Made by a program: the position numbers and the translations under genes | Part shown: in pieces, positions 38,397 through 51,752 of the stretch | How positions within the stretch are numbered: the stretch's first letter is position 1 | Layout of the letters: each line of letters begins with the position of its first letter | The notes under the pieces: model-generated | What the model was told of the DNA's origin: nothing | Database searches by the model: none | What the model saw: only the letters and a program-made list of their open reading frames with translations | NCBI GenBank assembly: GCA_963678705.1 | Contig: OY783207.1 | Location: forward strand, 8,618,001-8,682,000 | Length of the DNA stretch: 64,000 nt | Direction of reading: 5' to 3' | From: Panorpa germanica | Lineage: Eukaryota > Arthropoda > Insecta > Mecoptera > Panorpidae

Positions 38397-40039
38397 TTTT
38401 AAACTTGTGTTATGTAATTTAACATTATAATAACCTAAAAAAAATTTAAAAACTTTAAACCTATAGGTGCATATGACTCTTTTTATAATTATAATATAAA
38501 ATAAAGTTTCGCAAGACATTGTTCGTCCGACATTGATCTATAAGATACAAAAAGATTATTTAATTATTTATTATATTTAAGAAAATCCTAAAAAGTATTT
38601 TTATGATTTGGAACTGAAGGATATAAAAGAATTCTTATTTTTCTTCTCTTAATTGTATCTAAAAACAAATTTGATTGGATAAAAATAACCCTAAGGCCAG
38701 ATTTCTGATTTCAAGAAGTATAATAATTTGGGGATCCCTGGTTTAGTAATTTATTTTGAAAAATTGCGTGTGTTTAGGTCTTATACTTAACAATACTTTA
38801 TTTAAAACTCTGAATTATTTTTAAATTTGTGAGTAATAGTTAAGGGAAATATTTCACTTATATAGTTTTTCTTGATTTTCAGAAATCAAGTATATAAAAT
38901 CATATTTTCCTTTTACAAGAAAATAATAATAATGTATTACATATACATTTACAATGTTAATTCATTTCACAAAGTACTTTGAAAATCCAGGTATTAGTTT
39001 GTATCGGAGGACTATATAAACCCAGAGGAATGCTACACTGTAAAAAACTAACACAATTAAAAAAAAATAACAATAAAAAAAAAAAGATACGCTTAACCAG
39101 GAGAGTACAAGAGAACACCTCCATAAATTTAATATTTAAGTTTTATCCATTGGGATTTAAGGACAAATAATATTTTAATAGAAAATAACATATTTATAAT
39201 GAACAAATTATGAATAAAATATATATATAATTGCAAGGTCAATCAGCGGTTGGTTTAAATGATATTAAAGTCTATTTTATTGTTTATAATAAGTTAAAAA
39301 CTGCCTCCATGGTGGTCCATTAAGTTAATAACAAAACTGAGAGGTTGAGCCTTCGAGGTCGATGGCAAGATGGCAAAATGGCGTCCTACGACCAACTTGA
39401 ATATCTGCATGAATTCAGATTTACTCCAACATTATAAAATTTAATTATTAATTATACTATTTTACTACATAATATATTATTTTGATTGCGTTCTTAAACT
39501 AAGAGTATTTGAATGCACATTGCGCATCATGGACATATTACGATGAGTGCACAAAGTATAACAGCCACATCTCATAATTTATAGAAAATTTATATATACT
39601 TATAAAATAAACTTGTTTTATAATTGATTATTTTTTATGTCACTGTCGAACGAAAATTTATTTTTATAACCTTAAAGACAATTTTAAACCTATGACTAAA
39701 CAGAATATTTTTATAAAAATATTGCGTGAAAAATGTAAACGCGTTTTTCTCGAAACTAGGTTCTTCTTGTCAACAGGCAGATTAAAAACTCTATGACGGT
39801 TATTTCGGCCTCGATATAAATATGTTTGCAAAGATAATTACACAAGTTGAGTTAATTAATTTAATAAACACTAGTTCTTTAATTACACAGAATTCAAACT
39901 CAAAGATCATTGAAACTCAAAATATTTTATGTAAATATAAAATAATTTTTGAGCTTCTTCAATATTTTTAGATATTTTATTATGTACGAAAGGAGAATCA
40001 TCCATCTTTTCTGAAGTATTTATCAAGAGACAAGCTTGA

Positions 40040-40160
40040 GACAAGTTATCACATGTGGACTTTGCATTACAAGACATTTTATATGTAAAAAGTAGAAAAT
40101 GAACCTGTGAATAAGCTACCAAGTGTAATATTTACATTGTATGACAATTTTTTACCTAGG
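40040..40160. mobile_element. MITE family C (mini), paired copies
   Basis: Two adjacent units: one near 40,040-40,082 ending in TTGCATTACAAGACATTTTAT, and one at 40,090-40,160 from AAGTAGAAAATGAACCTG to ACAATTTTTTACCTAGGTT. Both carry the family's ACATTGTATGACAATTTT-like right end. Confidence 0.45.
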
Positions 40161-41327
40161 TTCCACTGAGAAAGCACTTTTCGATAGATTTAAAAAAAAA
40201 GTCTAAGAATAACGTTTACTAATAAATCTCGAAGTTTCAAAAATTTTAAAACACACTTAAAGCATGTAAAACTTCCTGTCCACCTAACTATTTTCTATTA
40301 TACACAAAAAATCTCTCGATAGAATTTTAAAAAAATTAGAACTGTAAAGAAAAATGATTTTTAAGCAAATTAAAGAAAACAAATGGCACTTCACCGTTTT
40401 GTATTCGAGATAATAAATAATTTAAAATATCTCCTTTTTTTAATTTCTATAAGATCTTTTCATGGTCAATGATGATACGGCAACGCTGCACGCAAAATTA
40501 TCCCAAGTAGTGTAGAATACAGAACGGGATTTTTTGATTTATTTCTTTAGGACGAAGAAAAGAAACATATTTAATACAGTGTCTTAGCCCAATTATACAG
40601 AGTAGTACAATCGTCATACTCCAATTCTATTAACTATATTTTACATCATAGACTACACACAATTTAATAAAATGTATTCCAAATACCATGCAAGAAATCC
40701 GAGAGTTTGTTAATAAATTATCGCGACACAACATCCTTAATAAAAGTCAACATCCTTAATTCATTGGTAAACAATGTTGCGCAACTTAAACGCATTATAT
40801 ATTTACATTTCCAAACAAATCAAAGTTAAGTGGTTCAACACATTTATTTTATTGTTTCGAATTCTGTAAACGAGTGATTGATTTTCAGTGTTCAGATTTT
40901 TTTTGTTTTTAGCTAAACTATTTTTGTATGTTAAAATTTAAACGTGTAATATGTTACCAGTATATCAGAATGCAATGAAAAGCAAAGTCACAGAGCAAAT
41001 CTTCCTCGCAGGCTATACACTATACACTATACGGTGCCTAAGGTACTCCGACTCCAAAGCAACTAGCCAACTACCTTGCTTGAAGGCTTTTGCTCTATAT
41101 TGTTTAAGTGTTATGCTTAATATTGACGATGGTGCATTTAAGTTAACATGATGTTATATTGTTTTTAAATAAAGCGTACCTTGTAGCCGGCGTCGCTACA
41201 TTACAAGCAATAAAAATTGCTTGTGCTTCACAAGTATGAAACATACGTACGTATACATTACATATTACACATACACAATAATTGTTTCAATTGGTTATAA
41301 TGATTAAATTACAAACGAAACAATAAT

Positions 41328-41923
41328 TAGGGTGACCACAAGAAAATTATTTCAAATTTCCCTGATAATTCCAGGTTTTCCAGTAAAGTTTTTCGTATTT
41401 TTCCCTGATATAGAAATTTTATTCGTATTATTTAAATATTTAAAGTTTTGATTATATTGTAATTGCCAATATTTGAATCTGGTATTAAACTAAAAAAAAA
41501 GACATGTTCATGTTTATTTAGCCTTTTTACATTGCCTTAGTTGGCGTATAATAACTAATTAAATTCGATTTCGTGAATAAAAAGTAACTTAAATAGAGTA
41601 AGACAAAAATAAGCTAATGACTAGTATAAACTAGACCAAATGAACTCTTAATATTTAAGAGATAAAATTATTGAAGATTTTTAAATTGATCATCAATAAC
41701 TTAAATTTCAGCTAATAGTTTAGCTTTTTTAGCTACAAGTTTTCTTTTTAAATTTTCTGATTCATTTCATTTTGAAATTTAAATGAAATATAATATACTA
41801 TATACGAAATAGTTGCAATCAATCAAATTCTCTGAAATTTCCTAATATTTCCAAGTTGCATTAAATTCCCTGATAATTCCCGGATTTCCAGGTTTTCCAG
41901 GTTTTCCAGGTCTGTGGCCACCC
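41328..41923. mobile_element. MITE with AGGGTGACCAC ends (hAT-like)
   Basis: The ends AGGGTGACCAC (41,329-41,339) and GTGGCCACCCT are inverted repeats at 10 of 11 positions. Just inside both lie runs of CCCTGATAATTCC and CCAGGTTTTCCAG. This layout is widespread in insect non-autonomous hAT-like elements. The interior is AT-rich and non-coding. The target duplication is unclear, though ATAAT occurs on both flanks. Confidence 0.7.
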
Positions 41924-42267
41924 TGATAATCGATGGTTCTATGCAAAATAATTAATCGCAGATTGATGAGGAAAAATTGAGAGAGGGATTAGTGGAAATA
42001 ATGAGTGATGAGGGCAAATGAAGATAAACAAGAGGGATGGCTTTAGAACTGGAAGCCATATGTTCTTCTTTAATTTCTCAATTTGATTATTAGTAAAAAT
42101 GAAGTGAAATTTTGATTTTAAGAGGAATTGGTGGAAGTAAGAACTCTGTAATGAATAAATTCCCAAATAACCCACATTTACAGTTCAGTGCCTTCCTTCA
42201 TTCATTATTCTCTATCTTAATCGTATAAAATACAAATAACAAACAAAAACAAAATGAAAAATCCTAC
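41924..42267 (-). other. dachsous intron, immediately after the donor
   Basis: Downstream on the minus strand of the GTAGGA donor at 42,267-42,262. Nothing else seen here. Confidence 0.6.
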
Positions 42268-44072
42268 CTTTAGTATACAGCGATTCCGTTTTTCATTTTC
42301 TGGCACTGAAACGTTGTAAAAACTCTGGTCAAATATAGGTTCGTTATCATTAACATCATGAATTGTCACTAACACTGTCGCCGTGGACGAGAGAGGCGGA
42401 TGACCGCTATCTCTGGCCACCACTGTTAACTGAGGAACGGGATCCGTCTCACAATCAATATGTGCGCTTGTTGTGATAAGCCCGGAATGCGTATCAATTT
42501 GAAACCAATCCGAATGTGTGTCCGTAGTATTCAGTAGAGAGTAAATGAGAGCAGAATTATTGCCCTCATCTCTATCAATGGCTGCCACTTGTAACACTGA
42601 TGTGCCCGGATCTGCAACTTCCATAATATTAGCGTGGTACACTTCCTGTTCAAACTCCGGGGCATTATCGTTAATGTCAGTAACACGTAGATGGATAGTT
42701 CGAGACGCGTGCAGAGGAGGGGAGCCAGTGTCCGTCGCGACGACACTCAAAGTATAGTTTGGTTGAATTTCCCGATCCAAAGGTAAGGAAACAATCACTA
42801 AGTAGATGATGTTGTCTCTCGTTGTAAGACCGAAATGTCCATCTCCTCCGGAGAGAGTTACGTTAATATTTGAGTACTCAGTCTTAGAATCGGGATCATT
42901 CACTGAAATCCGCGCCACAAATTCTCCTGGTTGAGCTGATTCAGAAATTTTAGGCGTAGCATCATCACTCAAGAATATAACATTAATCGTTGGTTGATTA
43001 TCATTCACATCCGTCACTTTTATCGACACAAACGCCGTTGTTTCAAGTGGTTGTAAACCATGATCCCTTGCGACAACCACCAGTTCATGTTGCTCCTTGG
43101 TTTCAAAGTCCAGCGGCTTATTCACAAAAATAGCGCCTGAAGTGGGATCTATTCGAAACATATTTTCACGATCACTTTGTCTTCTGTTAATAGAATATTC
43201 CACTTGGCCATTATCTCCTGAATCAGTATCCGTAGCGAACACTTGGAGAACTGCGGTACCCACGGTAGCATTCTCCGGAACGTTTGCTATATACCGGCTC
43301 TGATTAAATATCGGCTGATTATCATTTACATCTTGGATCGTTATATTGACGGTCATTTCGCCACGGAGTGGAGGATTTCCGCCGTCAAGAGCTTCTATGA
43401 CAAGACTATACGCGGCAGTAGTTTCTCGATCTAAAAAACCGTTGATTTGCAGGTCTAGGTAGAGGACACCATCCCTCTCCCGATGAGATGACAACCGAAA
43501 TGCGTTATTCACATTCCCAGAAACTATGTTATATCGTTGTGTGTTAAACAGATCCAAGTCCAGATCTCGGGCTGGATTTAATGTTCTTTTCACATCCCGT
43601 GGTGTGTTTTCCGGGAATTCGATATTCATAGTTGGTGAGGGAAACGTCGGAGCGTTATCATTTTCATCTCTAACTCGAATTATAACACGTATATTATCTC
43701 CACTTAAGGGGATAGCAGCTAATGAATATGACGCACGAGATTCTCTGTCTAATGGCACTTTGGTTCTAATTTCACCTGTTGTGTGATCTATGGATAGGTC
43801 GGAATCTACAGCACTGCCTGGTACAGGAACAATTAGGTATGGCGGGCCACTATCCACTGACGTCCTATCGTCACCTATGAAGCCTACTCGAGTGCCGACG
43901 GGAGCTGCCTCGGATATTTCCAAATCTCGCACATGCTCAGAAAACGCTGCCGTCAGCAGCGATACCAGCACAGCGAGCCAAAGAGCCATGGCGAAGCTCT
44001 GATGATTCGACATCACCGTTGCTGCAGATTGTCTGTCATTGCTGCTGAACCTGCAGTTCTTCTCGTGATCCC
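42268..44072 (-). CDS. ds: Dachsous protocadherin, first coding exon (signal peptide and EC1-EC5)
   Basis: This exon encodes the first 582 residues of the giant cadherin Dachsous, the partner of Fat in planar cell polarity and Hippo growth control at cell-cell contacts. The acceptor TTTTGCAG ends at 44,073; translation most likely starts at 44,013 (MSNHQSF), because a hydrophobic signal peptide (about residues 9-25) follows directly. Five cadherin repeats end in Ca2+-binding linkers DENDN (116-120), DVNDN (228-232), DVNDN (335-339), DINDN (446-450) and DVNDN (553-557); a sixth repeat starts. Segments such as FLDRETT and EFPENTPRDVKRTL match fly Dachsous closely. The exon ends in phase 0 at CILK with donor GTAGGA; the reading continues 39 codons into the intron, which is not protein. 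No later cadherin exon is visible in the remaining 42 kb, so the next intron is very long. No disabling changes seen. Confidence 0.95.
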
Positions 44073-46539
44073 CTGCAAAATATTCACAATACATTAACAA
44101 CAATTTACAAACTTTAACGTTAAGTTAACGTTAAAAATTATGTTTAGGAACATGTATTAATTAGTAAATCATTAAAAACCCCAAATAATGATTTGATAAT
44201 TTTTGTAGTTAATCACTACAAATGAAACAAGAATATTCATCTGCTAATTACAAAAGAAAATGCTTAATTAGATGGGTAGCTGCAACTTGCAGTTGAGTAG
44301 CTGAATTTCGAGATCTCTAAAAACCGGCTGTTTGCAATACTGACAGGAACAGATAAATCCAACAAACATTGAACTGATGGTTTTAACGTCGGACTCTTCT
44401 TGGGTCCGATGCTTGCCTCGGGCTCATGCGTTCCTGTTTCAAGCAACAGTCAACAGCTATAATAAACAAAACACACTAACACAAATAACATAAAAAGAGA
44501 TTTTTTTTAAAGCTACAGAGCTTCCAGTCGAACTATCTGAATCTGAACCGAACCGTTCAATATTACTTAGACCTGCCGCCAGGCCAGACAACTGTTCCAT
44601 TACTTCTTATTTGTAGGTCTCCTGGATAAAAGCAGAAAACATTAAAAACAGTCATGGCCGACGGATCCCTGGAATCTCAAATACGTGGTAATACTCATTT
44701 TGATTTATCTACAATATGATGCTATAAACCTAGGAATTTACCATCTATATAGACACATGTGCTCTGAACTGCTGGTTGTTCAGTGATTAGTGTGGATTAG
44801 CGTTTTGTTTAACCATTGTCACTAACATTCAAAACTAGATTTAAACATCCCAAAAGTCATATAATTTTGGTTCATTAAAGATAACTCAAAAAGAAACCTA
44901 ATATGCACCTAAAAGCACCTTGCCCGAAAACGATGAGGCACTGATGAAGTGAATAAAATAGACCTCTAATGAATAATTATGAACAAGATGAGTTATGTGT
45001 TGGTCACCTTTGACTCTTTACGATAAAATTTAGAATACAATATTGATTTTAATATAGAACACAAAAATAATTGCACTTTATCGAAAGTTCAAAGAAAAAT
45101 ACAAAAAAAGAACATTTATGCTAAACAGAACCCACTATAGAATCATGCAAGTCACATTTCTATAAAACTATTACAAAAATGGTTAAATTATATGTATTTT
45201 CTAAGAAGGATATAAATGTTGTCATAATGTGTCAGTAGCGTACGTAAAGTTTTATCATCTTGTCTGCTCTGAATAGAAAATACAATCCCGGAATCCCCAA
45301 ATTAATAGATTTTCATTTCAGAAATCAACCAAAAAAAAAACCACAGCATGTTACCCGATGAAACTAGTCCAGAGGCTGGCGCTAGTATCCCGAAAAATCC
45401 CTATACTATACTTTAATTAATAATCCCTAGACTATACTTTATCCCAAGGTGCCGGTCTAACAAGTAACCCAAGTAAATTGTGACTGTTGTGATGGAGGTG
45501 GGAGGTAGGTAAAGTTAAAAAAAATAAACATAATTGCAAAGAGCATTTAGAACAAAAAGTGTTCAATTATGACTAGAAAAATAAATATTATCCCTACCAA
45601 TTTTTAAATATGGTACCCTCATAAAGCTCACAATGCGCCTTTGCTAAAATCCCAAGTACATTTCATTTATTAAGTTATATATTATATACATTATGAGAAC
45701 AGACTTTTTTATATTTTGTATTAGCTACGTAGATCTAAAATTCTCCTTTCCAATACCACAGGTAGTAATAGCTTTACGAGTATATATTTGAAAGGTATTT
45801 GTATTGTTTATTGTAAATTAAAAGTGTTTGGTAATACACACATAACACTTACGTAACTAGAATTATGTTTTAGGATAGATACTGTTATATACTTAGTTAA
45901 TGACAAATTGAAGAAGCATAAATACATAAAACTGTTTTATATATAGATAAAAACATGCAACAGTTAAAAATTGCAAGCTAGCATCGAATGTTACTTTACT
46001 GTCATTAGTGTCATGAAGTTTGTGAGGGGGGGAGGTAGTGCAGGTTAAAAGTTTATCTGACACCTCTTATCATTATCAATAAAATGATGAACAATGAATG
46101 TCATCTATATCTGTGTTGCAATGTCTCTAATTGAAAACGTAGTTAGTACTAACTTAGTAAATAAATCAAAACATTACGAATTTCTGTATTTGCTTATTCT
46201 GGTACATACCTTCGAATTGTTAATTCACAATTCTGAAATAATATATCCAAGTATGCCGTGTTATAATACGGCTGTATCTATTGAAGTAATAATCCCAACA
46301 AAACGAGAGAAGAGAGAATACTCTCCTTAAGCGTGTACAAGTTATTCACTGCAACATACCACACACATTATAACACATTCTACATATCCAAGTTGGTATT
46401 AAACATATTCATAATAATCACAAACAATATACAATTAAAACACTATATCGAAGTAACTGTTATTTTATTTAATACTTAAACGTGTATTATTAAGTTTTAA
46501 AACACAGTTTTTAAGTAATATTTGTATATTTTTAAGTAA
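44073..46539 (-). other. Upstream intron or 5' flank of dachsous
   Basis: AT-rich DNA with no coding signal. A direct repeat of about 25 bp (AATCCCTA...ACTATACTTTA) occurs twice at 45,396-45,440. Because the coding exon has a 5' acceptor, this stretch is probably the intron separating it from a non-coding first exon. Confidence 0.5.
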
Positions 46540-46920
46540 AACAGGGACACAACGCGTCGCGATCAGTCTCCCCACACTTCACTAGACATTCGAAAGAACT
46601 AAAGGAACTAAACTTGTAGCAAAAGACGAACTCCAGTTCTTCAGCAGTCGAGTGCTCTGCGATCGGCCGGCATCCCCTCTCCTTCTTTAAAACCCTTTTA
46701 AAACAGGTTTACCTAAAAGAAGTTGGTTGGTACGGGCGTACGGCAGCGGCAGCGGCAATATCTTATGCCTGTGCCTGTGCCTTGTGCCTTGTGTGACTAC
46801 AGGTACGACCAAGAGTAAAATGCATGTGTCAGAGATATGCGCGCCTGAAAGAACGAGATAAAACTAAAATGCGGACGAAGCAGACAGGTTTAAAAAGTGC
46901 ATACCTGTTGAGCGCGCGGA
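46540..46920 (-). promoter_or_regulatory. GC-rich island upstream of dachsous, candidate promoter or 5' exon
   Basis: This island contains CGCGTCGCGATC, GATCGGCCGGCATCC and the tandem runs GGCAGC (46,741-46,758) and TGCCTG/TGCCTT (46,766-46,794). On the minus strand it has donor-like sites AG|GTAAAC (near 46,708) and CAACAG|GTATGC (near 46,905) facing the dachsous exon 2.5-2.8 kb away. Position and composition suit a promoter or 5' UTR exon; there is no direct proof. Confidence 0.35.
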
Positions 46921-48579
46921 AAATACCTGGATTTGAACTTATAATTGTTACTGATTCAATTTAAATACATGGTAAATTGTATTTCGTTATTTTATTTACA
47001 AAATATTGAAAGGAATTCTTTATTCTAAGATGTATCAAATACTTTTTTTTAAACAATTGTAGCAAAAATCAATTAAATAGTATTTTTTATAAACATTTTT
47101 TGGTATTCTAGTAGAGTGTGAGATGAGAACATTTGAAAACACAAAAAACATATAAACTCAACTAGTCCATTGCAGTACCCAGTAAACATTTTGGAGTCAC
47201 TTCGACATCATATTGAAGATGCGAATAACTTTTTTGTCATGAAAGAGTTTATTTACAGTTCTGTTTCTCACAGTCGTTCATATGAAATGTCTATTTTATC
47301 GGCTACAAATGGCGAGACCACTCCATCTGTCGGAATACAAATGAAGATAAAGTTGATACGAACTATAATTGAAGTGCAATAGTGATGGAAACGTCACAAA
47401 ACAGAACACTTCACCAAATTATTTACTGGGAAGATGCCAAATTAATAAAAGGATTGATGTAATAGTACAACCTGCACGGATTAAGATTTTAACTAGACGG
47501 GACAAAATATCAAATCCAGGTTTCCCAGCTTTCTTCTTTTATCAGATTAACCTCTTTGTGCAGAAGAAAAATAAATTGTATCTGTGTCACAATTGCTCTA
47601 CCCGAATCAATTGAATCCAGTCACAATTGCATTTTGTCTAAATCCAGGCTCTAGACATAAGAACAGAAAGAAATAGGAATACGTTATATACCCAAAGTAA
47701 ATTTGTCACAGATTTCATTCTATAGTTAACTTAATTTCAATCTTAATTAACATTCTATTCAGCATGTATGGTATTTGTTTGAAAATTATTTTTTCAAGTG
47801 TGAATTTGTCATCAAATCTTTTGTTTGTTAAAAAATGGCATTAGATCCAATGAAATTCGGCCATAGATTATATTTTTACGTAATATGAAAGTTATAACTA
47901 TTACAACATCCTTTCCATTGCTTTTGTAATATTGCTTCTAAATTTCAATGAAAATATTATATCCAATTATTTCATGTATAAAATATAAAATGTATTTTTT
48001 GTACCACAACAGATTCGGCTTTTGGCAATATATTTTTTATTATTATATTTCTAAAATGAACTGAAATTTGTTCGAGTGTACTCTTGTACACACGCGATCG
48101 TTATTTCAAAAGCACGAAGTGATTAGGAGAGCTTCAGATTCTGGATACTTGGTTTATTTTCTTAGGCGTATTAATACGACCTAAAAAATGTAATTGCAAA
48201 ATAACAATACAAACTCTAATTACTGACGTTCAAATTATGAACGACCAGATGGTTTAGCGTCGCGCGTTTTCTTATAAAGTGTTGTAATGTATCTAGATAC
48301 GTTAGGGATTTAGATACTTTAAAACGTATCTTATGCGGAGTTACTATATATGTTTTCATTCTCCTTGTATGTAACTGTTTCAACAATAAATATTATCGTT
48401 AAAAGTTAACAATAGTAGTTACCAGATATATTTTTTTTTCATAAAACTGTATTACAGTAAACTCTCTTTAATCTGACATTCCATGGTGCGTCATATTCTG
48501 CAATTCGGCACGAATTGAGCCGTTTTTTATTATATTCCATTTTATTTATTATTTCTTGCCATGGGGCAATTATAACGTG
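46921..48579. other. Non-coding stretch
   Basis: AT-rich, with the inverted MITE A copy at 47,178-47,430 and nothing else recognised. Confidence 0.45.
47178..47430. mobile_element. MITE family A, copy 3 (inverted)
   Basis: It runs CCCAGTAAACATTTTGGAGT to AATTATTTACTGGG, the reverse orientation of copies 1 and 4. Length is 253 bp, close to full. It differs from copy 1 at scattered positions but keeps both terminal repeats. Confidence 0.82.
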
Positions 48580-49192
48580 AATGAGCTTGTGTCCTATGTC
48601 TTAATTTCTATAAAAGTGTAATAGGTTACTAGGACGTCAAATGTTCAATTATTTTTTAATAACTCCTTATATGTTAAGAGATATTAACAATTAAAAAATT
48701 CATTTTGTCTCTTTAATTATTAAAGGGATTCAACGTTGTACACATTTCAAATGCATGTGACATCACAATCGCTGCCAACGTTACAGCGCATAAATCTCTG
48801 CTATATGTATTTATATATCAAAATATTAAATATTATTTACAGCTATTTAAGGAACAATAAAATTTCAATATTATGTCTGCTGTAGCAAGGTTAAATAAAA
48901 TAAGAACTTATTATTCTTTGACTTGACTTGATTATTTGACTACCAACAGCTACAGAACATTGCCACAGCACTGACCTACTCAACAAATAACTGACATTAA
49001 AATGCATTTCACGTCATACAAATATGACCGACCATTTCTATCGCTAAAACTACAATTCAAACTTTTAATTGCTATATCTCCGTCAATATTTAGATATTTA
49101 ATAAAATAGACACACCAATACACATTTATTAACATCAATTTCAATCAAAAATAGAAAAATTGGCCACTAAAAAATGAGGACACAAGCTCATT
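48580..49192 (+). mobile_element. MITE family B, complete copy
   Basis: The 613-bp element has perfect 16-bp inverted ends, AATGAGCTTGTGTCCT and AGGACACAAGCTCATT. It matches 6829-7440 and 19,389-19,819 in inverted orientation. It carries no transposase. The outermost AAT/ATT may belong to the target site, so the true ends could be GAGCTTG. The superfamily cannot be settled from the sequence alone. Confidence 0.85.
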
Positions 49193-50018
49193 ATTCATAT
49201 TTATTGTTTTACAAATTATCGTAACTTTATTTTAAAATTGACTTTACATTGACAAAAGCAAAGAACAAAGTCATTTCGTAAATTAATAAGAACCCTTACC
49301 CTTGAAGTACTACCTTCACATTTTATTCCATTTGTAATTATATGTAATTTTGTTTGCTGTGTCTTTCTAAATCCATTAACCGCTTAAATTAAGCACAAAC
49401 ACATTGAGCATTCTTAATCATGATCTTGAAGTTCCCGCCACCGCACCGGGCACCAGGCACGTCACAACCCGACGGAAATGAAACATAATTTAGAAATGAC
49501 TTTAGAATTACACTACAACAAAGTTTTTAACAAAAACAAAAAACATTTTTTTTAAATATAAAAGCAATGAACAAATTACAGGACATTTTTTCTTAATGGT
49601 TTTTTTTTTGTTTTTAAAGTTCAGACTTCTTACCATGTTTACCTGTAGCTTTGTTCTCAGTATTTACTTACTCCGCCCTTATTTTTTATAAAACAATATA
49701 TTTTTTATATAATTATATACTAACTTGTGTAATTTCTTTAGATCTCACGTTTAAATTGTCATTTATTTATTATCTGATTTTCTCTTTGCGTTTTTTCTTG
49801 ATTTTTAAAACTTTTATAAAAAAGCTTTTTAGTTTTTAATTTTTTATCTTGATTATATAATGTATTATCAAACATATTAGACGAATGAGAACGCGGTTTG
49901 TGTAACAGTTAAGCCAGGCGCACACTTACTATGAGAAAAATTGTCTAGCGAAGACATGGACATCACACTATTTTAAAGTACAAACTATTTAAAGTAGCAC
50001 TATTTCTTAATTAATTTA
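49193..50018. other. Non-coding stretch
   Basis: AT-rich, nothing recognised. Confidence 0.4.
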
Positions 50019-50163
50019 TTTAACGTGGGCCTATTTTTGATGCTAAGTCCTATCTCCGACAACCTCCTACGATATTGCGAACAACAACGCTGCCTAATAA
50101 GTTTACAATTATATGTATGTACATAATTAATTTCATTTCATAGCAACCAAACCCTGTGTCGTC
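50019..50163 (-). mobile_element. tRNA-derived SINE, copy 2 (internally deleted)
   Basis: The 3' body (TTATTTAACGTGGGCCTATT onwards) matches the SINE at 11,546-11,810. The sequence jumps over the box B region directly to the terminal CTGTGTCGTC. Its tRNA-like promoter is largely gone. Confidence 0.7.
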
Positions 50164-50422
50164 TATTTTTCATATTAATTTTGCAAATTAATACAAGAAA
50201 TAATTAAAATTTACCTTTTAAGTGTTTAATACAGTCAAAGAATATTTAAATTTTAATTTCTCTATAGTCAATGAAATTTGATCGCGATGGTACAATCAAA
50301 ATTAAAATCGGTTTTTAAATAATTGAGAAAATTTAATTTTTATACATCTATCTCGTTTAATCTCATACCACCACATATAAGTACGTCTCACTTACTCATT
50401 GATAGATATTTATTTGGTTAAT

Positions 50423-50612
50423 GATCTTTTAAAAAGAGCGGTACTTTTAAATCAACAGAAAAAATGCAATATTTCTGTGAAAAGTGGTGATATTTTTATT
50501 TTAATCTAAAGTTCAAACTCTGAGGTCAGTAATAAAATACAATATCTGCCAAATGTCACTGAAATATTGCGTTTTTCTATTGATTTAAAATGATCGCTCT
50601 TTTTGAAATATC
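50423..50612. mobile_element. MITE family D, copy 2
   Basis: It matches 25,191-25,381 throughout, keeping AAGAGCGGT...TTTTAAATCAA at the left and TGATTTAAAATGATCGCTCT at the right. The outermost bases (GATCTTTT and AAATATC) are more diverged than in copy 1. Confidence 0.75.
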
Positions 50613-51504
50613 TAAAGTTTTGAAATAGCATTATTTACCAAAATTTGGACATGAATCCTACCGTGAATGAGAACACCATAATTTTCTTTTAATTTATTTT
50701 CGATAATCAAAAACGTAAATCAAACGTTTTCCTCGAATATTATTTGAAATTTTGAGGTTATGAAATATATATGTAAAAATCTTCGCCTTCTCTTCTACGT
50801 TTTATTTAATAAAGCCAATGAGTTTGATGCGAACAGTACGTATAGTAAACAACAAAAACAAAACTTGTAATGTCTCTAGTGTGTGTCTAGCTTTAGTGTG
50901 AGTGTATGATAACAGTAGACTTTTATAAAAGTAAATTAACTTAAAATCAACTAAAGTAGTGTTTCATCAAGTATATAATTGAGTTAATTATATTTTATCT
51001 TTGGTTTTCAAGCGGAGCGACTGTTCAAAGTTCTCCGGGTCGTCGGTTGTATTCGTCACTGCTACAGCTCTTAGCTTGTCTGTCTACCTTCTAAGAAATT
51101 CAATTATTAATGACTATCTCAAAAGTATTTTATCACTCAATTTAACACGTTTAATTCCATCAGCGCCGATTAAGAACTTCCTCATTTATTTTACCGCAAT
51201 AACATAATATTTTTTCGCTAATTGTCCAAGCTAATTATAAGTAAAAATTACATTTCAATTATTAATGGGTTTTGACGAACAGTGTGCAAGAGCATAGATA
51301 CATCGATGCGACGCATCAATTAAACTATGTATAACTGTATATGTGTAATCCTATTCCACAATACATACGCAGTATTAGGACATCTGCACACGGGTCGACT
51401 GATTGCAAACTAAACGCGAAACGAAGTTGTCAACGAAAACGAGCACGAGCCGTGTATCGTGACTCTATAGAATTTTTAACAATAGCAAAACAGAGGATCC
51501 TATT

Positions 51505-51752
51505 CCCAGTAAAGAATTTGGTGAAGTGCCCTATTTAGTGACGTTTCTATCACTATTACACTTCAGTTCGCATCAACTTTATCTTCATTTGTATTCCGAC
51601 AGGTGGAGTAATTTCGACATCTGTAGCCGATAAAGTAGACATTTTATATGAAAAAATGTGAGAAACTGAACTATAAATGAACTCTTTTATGACAAAAAAA
51701 TCATGACGCATCTTCAATATGATGTCAAAGTGACTCCAAAATGTTTACTGGG
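51505..51752. mobile_element. MITE family A, copy 4 (near-identical to copy 1)
   Basis: A 248-bp element ending TGTTTACTGGG. From about 51,566 to the end it differs from copy 1 at only a couple of positions; near the left end there are a few substitutions and a short deletion. This suggests recent movement. TT lies on both flanks. Confidence 0.85.

Larger units (their letters stand above)
35101..41327. other. Non-coding very AT-rich stretch
   Basis: No supported gene. It holds the degraded MITE A copy at 38,176-38,396 and family C mini-MITEs at 40,040-40,160. A small GC-richer patch at 37,670-37,730 has no identifiable product. Confidence 0.45.

Noticed and set aside
42545-44002. Five frames on the plus strand opposite dachsous
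   Set aside because: Antisense shadows of the cadherin exon.
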